A stretch of DNA of 64,000 nucleotides from contig CM065889.1 of NCBI GenBank assembly GCA_033439255.1, forward strand, positions 186,001-250,000, given 5' to 3'. Under the pieces are notes generated by a model. That model made no database searches and was not told the DNA's origin. It saw only the letters and a list, made by a program, of their open reading frames with translations. This document shows positions 1-11,660 of this stretch, one piece after another. The DNA is from Hericium rajendrae (taxonomy: Eukaryota; Basidiomycota; Agaricomycetes; Russulales; Hericiaceae). Numbering within the stretch: the first letter of the stretch is position 1; each line of letters starts with the position of its first letter. The translations under genes were made by a program, and so were the position numbers.

Positions 1-881
1 CACCGTGTTTCGCGGCGACGTCTATGCCTCGGGAGCACTATAGTGGAGCTCAAAAACCTGTTCACGCCTTTTTATGCGTGGTCGTTCAAGTGGATACCTG
101 CCATGGACCGTTCCTCGTCGCCCTTTCTCGAGGTACTTGGCCGTCACTTGGGTCAGCAAGATGACTGGGATGATACGGTTCAGGGATGAGGGAGTGTAGG
201 GACAATCTGTTTGGATTCGGCGCTCGAACATAGCGTTCACCGTGTTGCAAGTGATGCGCTCGTTTGCGATAAGTGATGCGCTTGTTTGCGATAAGTAATA
301 CGTGGCGTCGGGCGAGGTTGTATACTCCTGGAATACTCTGTGAGAACGGGGCTTTCAGGCTGCACGAAGATAAATGCGGTATGTTCAGTGGATGACGGCT
401 CGTCGAAAACATATAGTACGGATGGGCCTACGAAGATTATACTATATACGTTCCAAATCATACCTGGGCAGCAGTGCTGGGAATGAAGGGAAATAGCTCG
501 CAGGTACGACAGACAGGCGTGCGATCTAGCCGCGGGAAAACCGTTGAAGGGGAATAAAAATGCGAAGTTCTAACCGACCAGTGCACGGAATCCGAAGACA
601 ACTCGAGAATAAATACGACGATGAAGCAATAGCGGCGGTACGGTATGTTGAATAGGTGGGGGCAGCTGGGCGAAGGTAAAGAGCGTAGGTGCGCAGACGC
701 AAGGCGATGTAAATGAGAAATAAGTGAGGGGCAAGGCGGGCTGTGACAGGCGGAGACCATCATCTTTTAGGACTAACCCGCATAGACTTTCTTCTTCTCC
801 TGTCTCTCATAGAGGCTCGCATGCGAGGGATATATGATGGGGTGGGCATAGGCATGCGAACGAGGCGGGAGGGGAGAAGCG
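1..881. other. No gene recognised (left edge)
   Basis: This stretch lies downstream of the G-gamma stop codon. Short open frames exist on the minus strand, but none shows a recognisable domain or credible splice joins. The one structured feature is a two-copy 22-bp tandem repeat near 249-292, listed separately. It may hold the 3' UTR of the G-gamma gene and the end of a gene lying outside the window. Confidence 0.5.
249..292. repeat. 22-bp tandem duplication
   Basis: Two adjacent 22-bp units (249-270 and 271-292) differ at one base, and a third partial unit starts at 293 (aagta). Each carries the core gtgatgcgct. The function is unknown; it looks like a local slippage duplication. Confidence 0.8.
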
Positions 882-1345
882 TTACATGATGGTACATTGG
901 CAGCCCTGGCTTGCGGGTGGTGCGAAGGGGTCTTCGCCTTTGTTCACAGGTCCCCAGACGGATGGCACCTGCAGGCAGTGCATTAGGATCGAGGATGGCA
1001 AGATGACGTGCACATTGTTTCATGAACACCGCCCAGATGATCGTCGACAGCACGATGCGACCGATGGGCATGAAGCAAAACGCGTTGCACGGATCAGAGA
1101 TAGGACCAAACACGTACTAGATGATCTGTCGTCGTCTTGCAATACCGTATAAGACTGGGGACACATGCATCAGCATTTCGCTCTCGAATCACCCAAGGGC
1201 ATACAACGGGCAGCACATACCTTGAACTTGCCTCGCTCACTTTAATCCGTGGCCGCGACAGGTCCTCCTTCAACCGCTGATTGTGCTCCGTCAGACGGCG
1301 CAGCTTCAGCTCCGACATCGACTGCTTGTGTGGGCGCGCGTTCAT
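882..1345 (-). CDS. STE18: Heterotrimeric G-protein gamma subunit (Ste18-like)
   Basis: This is the G-gamma subunit, which pairs with a G-beta and is tethered to the plasma membrane by a prenyl group in pheromone and nutrient signalling. Three exons join cleanly: 1345-1221, 1154-1118 and 968-882, with introns of 66 and 149 bp. The N-terminal helix carries the fungal G-gamma signature ([17 protein letters not shown]), followed by SLIRYCKTT and then VPSVWGPV. The C-terminus is CQCTIM, a CaaX box (CTIM) for prenylation plus an extra upstream cysteine that could be palmitoylated. The product is about 82 residues, normal for the family. A second in-frame ATG two codons upstream (1351) is possible; 1345 was chosen because family members start MN-RPHKQS. 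No indel is needed. The short last exon is easily missed by gene finders. Confidence 0.93.
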
Positions 1346-2456
1346 GCTCATGAAGACGAGTTTGGCGGGGTCTCAGATGCAAGCTGCGGCAGGTGAACGG
1401 TGGATCGTGCACCAGGTATGATGACAGAGTCGGAAACAGAAAGAAAGGTGGGGTCCCGGGCGTGTTCTACAAGGTGAAGAGCACTGTGAGCGACGTGTTA
1501 GTGACAACAACGCAAGGAAACACTTACGAAGTAAAAGAGAGAGCGGGAGGGATGAAGAGAAAGTGATGGAGAGCGCGGTGACCGGCGACGACGACGAACG
1601 AGAGACCGAGCCTCCCCAGCCAGTCACAGCCGGGCGGACTTCAAATTTTCTCGTTCTACACATCCTTTTTTCGGCCGCCCTGCCTTTCTCACCTCACCGG
1701 CCTCACCATCATGTCTGTCTGCAGCAGCATTCTTCGCGTTGTATCGCATGCAGAAAAGTGCATAGTAAAGAAGTCTTGGAAAGTTTTTGCAGCCTACCTC
1801 GACGCCATTCGAAGACGGTGCTCGAAGACAGTCTTATCAGCACACTTGTCACACCCACGACTCCGGAATGTTACGGCTATAAAAGAACAGTATAGTCAAA
1901 ATTTTTTCTCCCCAACTTCTCAGTGGCATCGACAGCTTCACGGAATGACCGTGACCATAAGCTCATATGAGCCTTACCTCGTATCATGACTGCGATCGCA
2001 CCCGATATAAGTGATCAAGCTGATTCTTCGTGTTTCAGCGTAATATTTCGACCTCACGGTGGGTAACATTATATTTTGGAGCATCCGTAAAGTAACATCA
2101 TGTGTTGATCATGTGCTTACTTTAGATGTACTTGTTTTCGAAGCCGGGCTGCGCAACGCATGTTTCTGACTTCTTTGCAAGTCCTATTCACCCCATCTGC
2201 CAGATCGTGCTGCGTCGAAGGTGCAATGCTCAGGAATGGCAGAGCTCGTACCATGAGCCATTGCATTTCTGCTGCGATCCCACTATCAGTCTCGATGGAG
2301 AACCTTTCACGAGGACAACGCGGCTTCTGATAAAACTGGGACGCGTGGTTCGGATGCAGTCCGATGTACATATATGCGGGCTCACACATGACAACCAGTC
2401 GCAATTTTCGGGCTCCATCTCCTCTCACTTCTCTCACTCATCTTCGTGCCGAAAAT
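1346..2456. other. Intergenic, no gene recognised
   Basis: This is the upstream region of the G-gamma gene (leftward) and of the RdRP (rightward). Small open frames occur on both strands, for example one at 1711-1989 (+), but none resembles a known family. The missing RRM-like N-terminus typical of fungal RdRPs might lie in 2100-2450, but I could not find it in any frame. Confidence 0.5.
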
Positions 2457-5400
2457 ATGGAGAATTTCAATGTCCAAAGTGTTCTCGCCGGCCTTGACAA
2501 GATCGATTTTTCGCAGATCATATCACTATTCGCAGACCGCAGGCAATGCAGCAGCAGAGTTGGTCTCAGCAAGATACAGTTTGGTATTTGGAATCCCTTC
2601 CGACGAAATCCTCTTTCATTCGCAGTTGAAAAGGAATACTCGGCTGGCGACTTCTCAATTTACTTTCACCACCACCACAAGGCAATTTATATCAATTTCA
2701 AGGAAAGTCGTGTCTTCTACTTATCAAAACTTTTCTAAAATCCCACGTTTCATACAGAGAAACCGTGATATAACGCAGGATGGCGATGTGATCGTCAAAT
2801 ATCCTAATATTCGAGGTATGATCTTCGGGACCAACTCTGAGGAAGGCTGTTCGTACCGGTTTCTCCATTCGTCACGAGTGGCTAATTGATAGATTAAATC
2901 TGTAGATATTTGCTTGGAGTTATACATGCCGGCTACTATCGAAATCCGCACCCCACGTGATGGGGAGCAGCAGCGCGATGGCACGAATCGCGACAGGGTT
3001 CTGGCACTCGACGAAGACCATGAACGTATCGCCCAGTATGCACATGATCTTAGACTCGTGTTTGCTGTGCGTGAGGATGTGGACGACCTTCCAATCGCTG
3101 TCGAAGAAACGGATTGTCGGCCGCCCGCCAGACGGGATGACATCCCAGCCCAGCATGTCGGTCTCTATTCCACGGAGCAGCTAAGGAGCGTTCGCGATTG
3201 GATTAGGAATATGGACTGGGATAGCGCTTTTCAGATCGAGGCATTGCTACGTGGAGCCTGCGTTCTCCCGCACGAGCTTCTCCATGAGCTTCGAGGCCCC
3301 ATCTATGACATGCAGCAACGTTTTAGCGGACGCACTGGCGATATCCTGAAACAGTTCTCAGTGGCGCTGCATTCGCCCGACCGAGGAACGATCTTGCAAT
3401 ATTTTCGGCGGGTCTGCTCGGAGCAAAGCTTTGCGGACATTTCTCTGCCGCACGGCAATTTTTCTTGCTGTCATGTCACCATCACTCCCACACGTATGAT
3501 CCCCGAAGGTCCGATCGTAACGCTTTCCAATCGTATCATCCGCCGCTATCAGCAGGAAGGCGTGGATGTGACGAAACATTTCATTCGCGTCGCATTCAGG
3601 GATGAGGACCGTCGTTCCTATCGATGGGACCGCGAGGTCGACATGACAATACTTTTCCTTCAGCGCGTAGGCGCGATCCTCAAGGACGGTTTCGAGCTTG
3701 GAGGAGCGAGGTTCGAGTTCCTTGCAACTCCATGTCAGGCCTACGGGAGCATTCGGTCTGGTTTCTTCGGCCTTTCACGTTGCAAGGCGAGCTCGTTACA
3801 ACGGAAAAAATACGCCGGTCTATTGGAAACTTTGCGAATACGAATCTGGATGAAGCAGCCATCAAAGTATGCTGCTCGGCTGGCTCTGGCGTTCACGGCC
3901 ACGAGCCACTACATCACGCTCACGAAGGGTCAATGGTCTGAAATGCCCGATCTTGTTGGAAGAAGAGGAGCCACTCTGCTGGGACGAATAAAGTGCATAC
4001 GGATGGTGTAGGAACTATCTCAGCGGATTTGATGGCTTTGGTTGCGAAGGATTCGTCTGCGGTAAGCACTTGCAGCTCGCGGTTATCTCTTCTTTTAGGA
4101 TACTAAATCCTCGCATTTACCAGATCCAGGTCCGTATATTGGGTTATAAGGGTATGCTAGTCCGGGACGATCGGCTCAGCGGCACCTGTGTACGCCTGCG
4201 ACCATCGATGCGCAAGTTCGCGGCTCATGATGCCGATGTAGCCAACCTGGAAATCGTCAGGACCTTTGAACGGCCCAATCCCGCATATCTCAATAGGTAC
4301 GCTCACCAACTCAGATAGACTTTTCCAGTGCCTGATAATGTCATCATTTTCGAAGACCCTTGATAATGGTTCTCGAAGATCGTGGCGTTGACAAGCAGGC
4401 ATTTCTTAAACTTCAAGAGCAAGCAAAGGGGCTGTCTCTTCAGCGGAGGAGTCCCTACAGGGTTTCTTATCTCTGCTCCAGATATCATAGCCTTGGTTCT
4501 GAATATCGACTTCCATTCATCTTGAAGCATTGTCGCAAGCTTGTGACCAGCCCAGCTCCAGGGCCGACCAAAGAGATGATCCCCGACGGCTTCTTGCGTC
4601 GGTTGGCTCGTTACACAGCTCATTCTGTTCTACGCGATATCAAGTATCGAGCTCGCATACCTATTCCGCATAGCTATTCCCTTGTCGGCGTAGCAGATGA
4701 GGGCCGTGTGTATATCGCGGAGGGTCTTCAATCGGAAGATGTGTTTACTCTAAACGAAGGGCAGATAGCAGGTGCGCCGCATCCATCTGAATCCTTGCCG
4801 CTGTTAGTCAGCTTTTGATACCTACTTCATTCAACACACTCCGATACCCAGCTTGCATCCAGGAGTTCCCAGATCCAGACCCTGTCTGGCTCGAAGGGGA
4901 ATGTATCATCTCCCGAAGTCCGGTCGTACATCCTGGCGATGGTAAGCTTGAACACAGAACGACCATGGTCACATATTTTGGCATGCTCACTCGTACGTTC
5001 TAGTCCAGAAGGTCTACGCAGTTGGCAAGCCCCCTGACAAGAAATTTTGTTTCTTCAAAAATTTGAGCAATGTCATAATCCTTCCTGCAGTTGGAGATCG
5101 GTCTCTGGCTTCCTGCCTGGGAGGCGGCGATTTAGATGGGTATAAGATCGCTTCCCGTCGTCTTCAGTCGGAAACTAATATTTATTACCAGCGACATGTA
5201 TGATATCATCATCGACAATCCCGGCCTTATTCAACCTCTCGATGACGAAGAGGCCGCAGATTACGACGGAGTCAGCACACGAACGCTGCAACGTGACTGT
5301 ACTGTTTATGACATTTGTGACTTTGTTGTCGAGTACATCAACTCAGACGTGCTGGTGATTGCTGTCTCTCGCAAATTATCCTGAACCCACCTTTAAAATT

Positions 5401-6272
5401 CTCCCAGGGCCTCCTGTCAGAGAGGCACCTCACTATAGCAGGTAAGTAATATTCAAAGTTCTTACTACTAATTCCCCTTGTCTAAATTTTAAAATTCTAG
5501 ACCAGTCTGACAAAGGCACACGGGATGACGATTGTGAAAGCCTCGCGAAGCTATGCAGCCAAGCAGTTGATTATGCGAAACACGGCACCTCGGTGGATCT
5601 CGTCGCCAATCCTTTACCTGAGCCGCGGAGAAAAGGCAAGCCAGACTGGCGAAGAGTCGACGAAAGCGATGGACGGAGCGGTGACTATTATGAATCGCCC
5701 CTGAGCCTTGGGCCATCTCTTCCGAAACATCGACCTGTCAAAGCCAGAGGAGTTCGAACAGTCTGTCGAAGACAGCCCCTCCGCCCCAGGACACCTTTCA
5801 GATCTGATTTTGCCGGCGCTTGCGCCGATAGTGACAGGCCAGCTGCTCGACTACAGAGACCGCAGCTCAGACTGCGAAGACGTCCCTACTTTATTCACTC
5901 GATATACGCGCGAAATGCGTTATATTCGGATATCATACATGCTCCAAGATGGGCCCGACGCGTGTCTGGCGGAGGAAGAAATGGTCCTCGGCACTATCCT
6001 CGCTTGGTCTTCGCAGACTCGGTGGCGCACAAAGCAGGATCGCGGACATGAAGCTCCAACTGGATGCACTAGTCAAGGGTATCCGCTGCCAGTTGCTGCC
6101 TCGTACCCGAGTTGCCTCGCCTGAACAATGGAAGGAGGGTCTGACGAAGGCGTGGGATGCCTGGGAATGGTGTTCAGATACTGCGGGAAAGGATGGCGTT
6201 GATAGCTTTGGCTTGATCACGCTAGGTGTGGTCCTCGAATGCTTAGAAAGGTTGGGCGCTCTGCCCGCTTGA
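2457..6272 (+). CDS. RNA-dependent RNA polymerase (RNA-silencing type)
   Basis: This is a cellular RdRP of the QDE-1/Sad-1/RDR class, which turns aberrant single-stranded RNA into dsRNA for Dicer. Recognisable parts in order: N-terminal region (2457-2738, QFG then the EKEYSAGDFSIYF stretch); the linker-helix region near 3180-3290 (DWDSAFQIEALLRG); FIRVAFRDED near 3580; FEFLA then SMSGLREHSVWF near 3710-3760; KYAARLALAF near 3866; ILGYKGMLV near 4136-4165; and IPIPHSYSLVGVADE near 4660. The catalytic loop DLDGDMYDI is formed exactly by splicing a roughly 60-bp intron at about 5137-5195. The C-terminal region has LFTRYTREMRYI (about 5890) and ends near 6272. At least four single-base shifts (near 3734, 3866, 5725 and 6035) break the frame. 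Given similar shifts in essential genes here, I cannot tell decay from sequence error. The start is uncertain. Confidence 0.85.
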
Positions 6273-6553
6273 AGTCCTTATATGTTTCTTATCCCGTCCT
6301 ATTACGCTTTCTGACAAGATTTGATGCAGCTCCTATGTCTTAACAATGTATTATCACGTATATTGAGATGCCATCCGTCTTTGACTTGGCTTCGCACGTT
6401 CGAGGAGACGTTTGTACATTCGTCGCCTTCCATTCAACTTTTCGAGGACGACAATGAGAACCGCATTCGTATGATGAAGGAACACTAACTAAATCCTTTG
6501 TGTACCTATTGATGACGGCAAAATCGAGAGGTCCAGGCTCATCCACCACTTCT

Positions 6554-7232
6554 TCAATCCTGGGGCGTTAATATTGAGCGTATCATCCACTGTTTCCGGA
6601 AACTGCTCACCGCATCGGCACTTGGACCAGCTATCGACGCCTCTTCTTCCTCAGCTTCCTCCTCAGTACGCAACATCTGCATTCCTCCCTCGATCCCCGC
6701 TGTATGAGCCTCCCTGTCTGATGGAGAAGGGTCTGCAGGACGTGGGACCTCATCTTCATAAATGACCGGTCGGGGCAGCCGCGCCCGTACGGGGCAACCT
6801 CGCGGCAACGAGCCAGCCATGGGCCACCACATCTCCCGCCGCCCATGAAACCGCCGAAGAGTCTGCAACTGATGCTTCGTCGGGCATCCGTCTATCCCAT
6901 AGCGGAGGACAGGAGGGACTTCGTCGCAGACTTCGTGAACATAAAACACCTGTTTAGGGCCCCTGCCTTGACTATCCACGCCATGTTGCTTTCCCGGACG
7001 ACCAAAGCCCAGGTATTTGTAGGCCAGCTTGAAAATGACCCATTGGCCATGCGGCGTGGAAGGGTCGATATCTGCAGGATTTGAGCTCCGACACATATCC
7101 TTGTTACGGATAGCGAACTTCGAGAAATAGTCGGTCGACATTTCGTGACCAAGGACCTAGTCTCGTACCAAGACCCCGCGAGAGGCCGCGAGAGAGCGGT
7201 TTGGAATGAACCTAACCAAGGACCCAGGGCAT
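6554..7232 (-). CDS. MPWVLGHD-family protein, copy A1 (start codons interrupted)
   Basis: Family of unknown function, about 195 residues. The body reads FAIRNK, GQWVIFKLAYKYLGFGRPGKQ, QVFYVHEV, PPVLRYGIDGCPTKHQL, REMWWP and VIYEDE, with an acidic Glu-rich tail. The last intron (6560-6610, donor gtgagcag) leaves a tiny final exon (Asp-stop), as in its paralogs. The expected start MPWVLG (ATG at 7232-7230) is separated from the rest by a 58-bp insert flanked by a 9-bp direct duplication (7148-7156 and 7215-7223). Unless this is spliced out, translation would have to begin at the next Met (7141). Head-to-head with the 2OG oxygenase at 7837. No domain recognised. Confidence 0.75.
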
Positions 7233-7836
7233 TGCGAAGAGGATATGAGTAGGAAGCGGTTCGCTTTGAGGAAGAGGAACTGGAACAGATGTCGATGATG
7301 TCAGTCTGATACAGATCGAGCTTGAAGCCGAGGAAGACGACGCAGCAAGGTGGGCGAGCAAACTAGATAGGATGTACGATGAATAGTTCCATCGCCTTCC
7401 AAAACAACGCCTAAATGTGTTTTGTAAGTAGTATGTAATGAATTTCAAAAGCTTACGTCGCTAGTTGCCTCGAGGCTCGCGCACATACGAGTCGCATGGG
7501 CCTGGGAAGGATAGCTAGGAAGCTCTGAATTGATGACAACCAGCCACAAGCCACAAAATTGAAATGAAGCAGCTGTTTCTGTGACATAAGAACTGAACAA
7601 TGCAAACGTTTGTAGACAGTGTGGGGTTGCTTTGATGCAACAAAGCTCGTGTCGTCCCGGACGTATTATTTTGCGTCCGAGTCGCATCCGAGTCATCGAC
7701 CATCCTGTAACAATGAGAGCCATTGTGTAAAATGCCCGCTTTATGCTTCTAAACATGGCCTTGCCACGTCAAAGTCAACCCTGATCAACGTATATAAAAG
7801 CCCGTTTTGAATTTATTGAACAGACTCACGAACAAC
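7233..7836. promoter_or_regulatory. Bidirectional promoter of the A1 / 2OG-oxygenase pair
   Basis: These 604 bp separate the divergent MPWVLGHD gene A1 (-) and the 2OG oxygenase (+). A TATA-like box, tatataaaag, lies at 7791-7800, 37-46 bp before the oxygenase ATG. The sequence is closely similar over most of its length, in inverted orientation, to 25410-26008; shared stretches include cttacgtcgctagttgcctc, gggaaggatagctagg and acaaaattgaaatga. Conservation of noncoding sequence suggests a shared control region that travels with the pair. Confidence 0.75.
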
Positions 7837-9197
7837 ATGTCCGATACCGCCAGTGACGAACTCCTCAAGCCTCTCCGCGACACTGTTGTCAACAAACCTC
7901 CGTACATCAGTGGTACTTTGCCCCTGTCTCCTGAAAGCTTCAAACTCTACTATCTGAATGAGGGAATACCCAGGTAAGTCGCTTTTCACAGTCGACGAAA
8001 CGTCTGGATCTTGATACACGCTTCGCAGCTATGTTGATTTCACAAATGCCACCGAGGAGCAGATGGCTGCCTTGGCAGCGGCTTGTCAACCTGCGACATT
8101 TGGTGTGAACCAGATGGACGTCCTCGACGAATCGTATCGGAAGGCCGGCAAAATGGATGCGTCCCATTTTGCCACACCTCTAGTCCCGGAGCGGACGGAG
8201 CTGATCAGATTCATCCGGGAAGAGCTTCTGGATGGAAACGATTCGCCGCGTCCTGTGAAGATCGAGTTGTATAAGCTCAATGTTTATGGTGAGCGGAGCC
8301 CATTATGCACCTATTTGACGGATGTCTAATAGCATTGTCAGGCAAAGACTCATTCTTCAAGGCACACCAGGACACACCTCGCGGCGAGCGCATGTTTGGC
8401 TCCCTTGTCCTCGTGTTCCCCACGCAGCATGAAGGCGGCGCCCTCATCCTTCGGCACCGCGGAGAGGAGTGGACGTTCGACTCTGCACAAGTTCTCAAGG
8501 ACCAGCCTTTGCCAACGATGGGTTCATCGCCTTCTTCAGCGATGTCGAGCATGAAGTCTCCCGAGTGACAGCGGGATACCGCTTCACGCTAACCTACAAC
8601 CTGTATTATGACGACACATCACCAACTGCCTCGAACTCTCTCGGCGCATCCTCCAGTGCTGCAAACCTAGTGTCATTCAAGACTGCATTCAGCCACTTAC
8701 TACGCAATCGGGAGTTCCTGCCGTCGGGCGGATTAGTTGGCTTTGCACTCGAGCATGGATATCCTGTGGAGAAATCGGTCGAACACGTACCCAGTATCCT
8801 CAAGGGCAGCGATGCTATGGTTTGGCGCGCTTGCACTGATCTGGGCATACAGCCGAAGATCTATCTCGTTTATGGCGAGCAGCATGAAGACGCTTGGCGG
8901 GTCCTAGTCGACAGGGTCTGTGAAGGCCACACAGCATTCGATGGCGGGTATGCAGAAATGCTTACCTCCCGCGAAGGCGCTATCCCGTTTGAAATAATAG
9001 AGGAAGAGTATTTTCCCGAGTGGTATCGGGAGCGTTTGCAGCCTGTGAGCTGGGTACTGGCACCAAAGGCGACACACACGAAGGTGAAGACGCATTACGC
9101 CACGTATGGCAATGAAGCATCAACCTCGTACACATATGGTGAGGGATGCATCATAGTGACGGTCCCTACACTAGAGGAAAGGGAGAGAAGGCTGTAG
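7837..9197 (+). CDS. 2OG-Fe(II) oxygenase (prolyl 4-hydroxylase-like), copy A
   Basis: Predicted non-heme iron dioxygenase of the 2OG-FeII_Oxy_3 type common in Agaricomycetes. Exons: 7837-7973, 8029-8288, 8342-9197; introns of 55 and 53 bp sit at the same places as in the paralog at 24.0-25.4 kb. The iron ligands are visible: H-x-D in FFKAHQDTPR (about residue 140) and the distal His in DVEHEVSRVTAGYRF, whose Arg in YRFTLTYNL fits the 2OG carboxylate site. The substrate is unknown. One base is missing near 8521 relative to the intact paralog (ATGGG against ATCGGG), shifting the frame between the two halves. Since similar one-base losses affect essential genes here, this may be a sequence error. 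Divergent from A1. Confidence 0.85.
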
Positions 9198-9387
9198 ATG
9201 AAGTCAGATGCCGATTGAAGGAACTGTATCATAGACATCACCGTGTTCTCGTGTGTCCGATGCAAATTGCACGTTTTTACTCCGAAGAACAAACACTTGA
9301 CCGAATCTTATCCGCTCAATTTCGAGATTAATCTCGTTAATACTACAATGTTCGACAGGCATTCCCTCGCAACTACAGTCCCAGAGG

Positions 9388-10011
9388 TTAGACGCTTTGA
9401 CCCTGAGACAGAATTGTTATATTGAGAATCAATCGAGTAGTGAAACTCTCGAGAAAAGTGCTCACCAAATTGGCGCTTGGGCCAGCTTTCGACATCTCAT
9501 CCTCCTCGGCACCTTCCTCAATACGCAACATCCGCATTCCCTCTTCGACTCCCGATGCATAAGCCTCGCCATGTGATGGGGCAGAGTCTGCAATACGGGG
9601 GAACTCGTCTTCATAAACGACCGGCTGGGGCATCCGCGCCTCCGCCGGGCAATCCCAGGGTAGTGTGTCAGCCATAGGATACCACATCTCCCGTCGCCCG
9701 CCATGGAACTGCCGAAGACTCTTCAACTGATGCTGCGTTGGGCATCCATCTTCCCCACAACGAAGGATGGGAGGTACATCATCCCAAACTTGATGAACAT
9801 AGTACACCTGTCGACCCCTGCCTTTGCTATCGATACCTATTTGCCTTTTTGGACGACCGAAGTTTAGGGATTCGTAACACTTGTCGAAAACCTTGAACTG
9901 GCCAAAGATTTGCGAGGTATTGACGGTGAGGTTGGGAAGTCGGTGTTTGTTACGGATAGCGAACTTCGCGAAGAGATCAGTCGACATGTCGTGACCAAGT
10001 ACCCAAGGCAT
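9388..10011 (-). CDS. MPWVLGHD-family protein, copy A2 (complete)
   Basis: Intact member of the unknown family, about 187 residues after splicing. It starts MPWVLGHDMSTDLFAKFAIR at 10011 and continues with LNFGRPKRQIG, QVYYVHQV, PPILRCGEDGCPTQHQL, GRREMWYP, VVYEDE and GMRMLRIEEGAEEDE. The last intron (9403-9465) joins ...SANL to GQSV-stop; reading through gives a slightly longer tail. Its upstream flank near 10230-10290 keeps parts of the bidirectional promoter seen at the paired copies (ggatctcaaggccttacg and gttgcctcgag), but no oxygenase follows on the other side. No known domain, signal peptide or membrane segment is seen. Confidence 0.8.
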   Translation of the reverse strand: MPWVLGHDMSTDLFAKFAIRNKHRLPNLTVNTSQIFGQFKVFDKCYESLNFGRPKRQIGIDSKGRGRQVYYVHQVWDDVPPILRCGEDGCPTQHQLKSLRQFHGGRREMWYPMADTLPWDCPAEARMPQPVVYEDEFPRIADSAPSHGEAYASGVEEGMRMLRIEEGAEEDEMSKAGPSANLVSTFLESFTTRLILNITILSQGQSV

Positions 10012-11123
10012 TGCGACGAGGATACGGGTATGCGAGCAGGAAGTCGTACGATCGAGATACTAGAGGAGAGCTATTGTCAGTCTAAGACAAATCGAACTTG
10101 AAGACGAAGACGACACACCGAACAAAGAACGCACGCCAGAACAAGATACAATAGGACAGAGAACAAACAGCTTCACCGCCTTCTCGGACGAGATCTAGAT
10201 GCCTATTGTTATACGTAATGGATCTCAAGGCCTTACGCCGCGAGTTGCCTCGAGCACATACTGTATGTGTCGGATGGGCTTGGGTATGGTTTCTTTGAAA
10301 TCAGAAGAAGTACATACGAGGCAGGGAAGATGGTGGAAGGTCAGCTGTGATTGCGATGATAGCTGTTTTCATCTGCTATACGAGCTGCATGTCTCAGCAA
10401 CGAGCACTACTTGGTCCTCGGTGGTGGAAGATCGAAGAAGGTAGATCTACCGCGCTGGCCAGTGAGCACAGGATAGATCTGGTCTGCTATCATTGTCAAC
10501 AGGAATCGCGAGTCAGAGAAAACGTGCTTGCCTTTTTCGCTATTCTTCAGCTTTTCAATGACGACAAAGCTATTTAAAGATAGGCAAGCGTCCCTGCACA
10601 TTCCTCGCATGTGAGTGAATTCACACCTTTTCTTGATGGCGTACGATACCGGCACATTTATTTGCTTAGTTCAGGAAGAAACAGTAGATCGGAATCTTGA
10701 GCGGTCGCAGCTTGGTATCGACGATGAGTTTGTGTCCAAGATGTGTGTAGGCTCAAAGCAGTGCAAGCGCCCGAACGCGACGCGAAAGACTCTGACGGCG
10801 GCACGCGATCGATCGCCGCGTTCAAACTCGAACGTTCATCTTTCTTCACCGTCACCACCGTCGAGCTCTTGAAATATTTGAACGCGGGTACTGGAATATT
10901 CACTCCGGCACTCTACTTCCACTTCCAAATCGGCCCTTTACGCCGATCGCGCGATAGGACGCGCGTGCATCCTTTCCATGGCATGTCGAGGCCTGTGACC
11001 CATGTGCAGCACATCTGTAGATTCCACCACCACATAGCAAACTGCATAGCTTCGACCTCCTTTTTCTTATGTGACGTATGTTTATTTGGTCTATCTGTTT
11101 CCCGCGCTGAGTGAAAACTCCAG
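10012..11123. other. Accessory intergenic, no gene supported
   Basis: This holds the upstream flank of copy A2, a degenerate copy of the pair promoter near 10230-10290, then about 800 bp with scattered short frames on both strands that do not join into a recognisable protein. Confidence 0.5.
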
Positions 11124-11660
11124 GCCAGATTGGCAGCGTCGACGAAAGCTCCAAGGTTGGGGCTATATTGACCCTGCCAAAGCCAGAGGTATCGAAGCTC
11201 GAGCAGGCTATCAAGGGCATCCGTTCTACCCGGGACTGATTCTTCAGTAAACCTGCTTATCTGGTGCAAGACGAGCGCAACTCAGCCTGCAGAGTCATAC
11301 CCACTCTCTTTCCGCGATATACCCGCGAACAGTGCTGTATTCGCATGACACACATGCTCCAATTTAAAGATGTGCCTGATATGTGTCTAACGGAGCAATT
11401 GGTCTCCGATACTATCCCCCTGGATCTTCCAGATTCTACAAGCAGGAATGTAGCCCCGAAGTTTCAATAAGACATGCTAGTCAAGGGTATCTGACAATCG
11501 TCGTCATCACGCACCCAGGTTAGTACATCACCGGATTCGTGGAGTATGGCCGAGGATCGCCTGGATCGCCTGGCGATGGTGTCCGAATAACGGATACAAG
11601 TGCATCAAAAGCTTCGGCTGGATTACAGTAGATGCCATCCTGTTAGGTGCCCCGATTAAA
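11124..11660 (+). pseudogene. Remnant of an RdRP C-terminal region
   Basis: A decayed second copy of the 3' end of the RdRP gene. It matches the RdRP from about 5650 to 6180. Shared nucleotide stretches include gtcgacgaaag and caaagccagagg; at protein level PTLFPRYTREQCCIRMTHML corresponds to PTLFTRYTREMRYIRISYML. Several stops interrupt it (for example near 11237 and 11469), there is no catalytic DLDGD region, and no ORF longer than about 70 residues remains. It indicates that the RdRP was once duplicated here. It is far more diverged than single-base error could explain. Confidence 0.85.
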
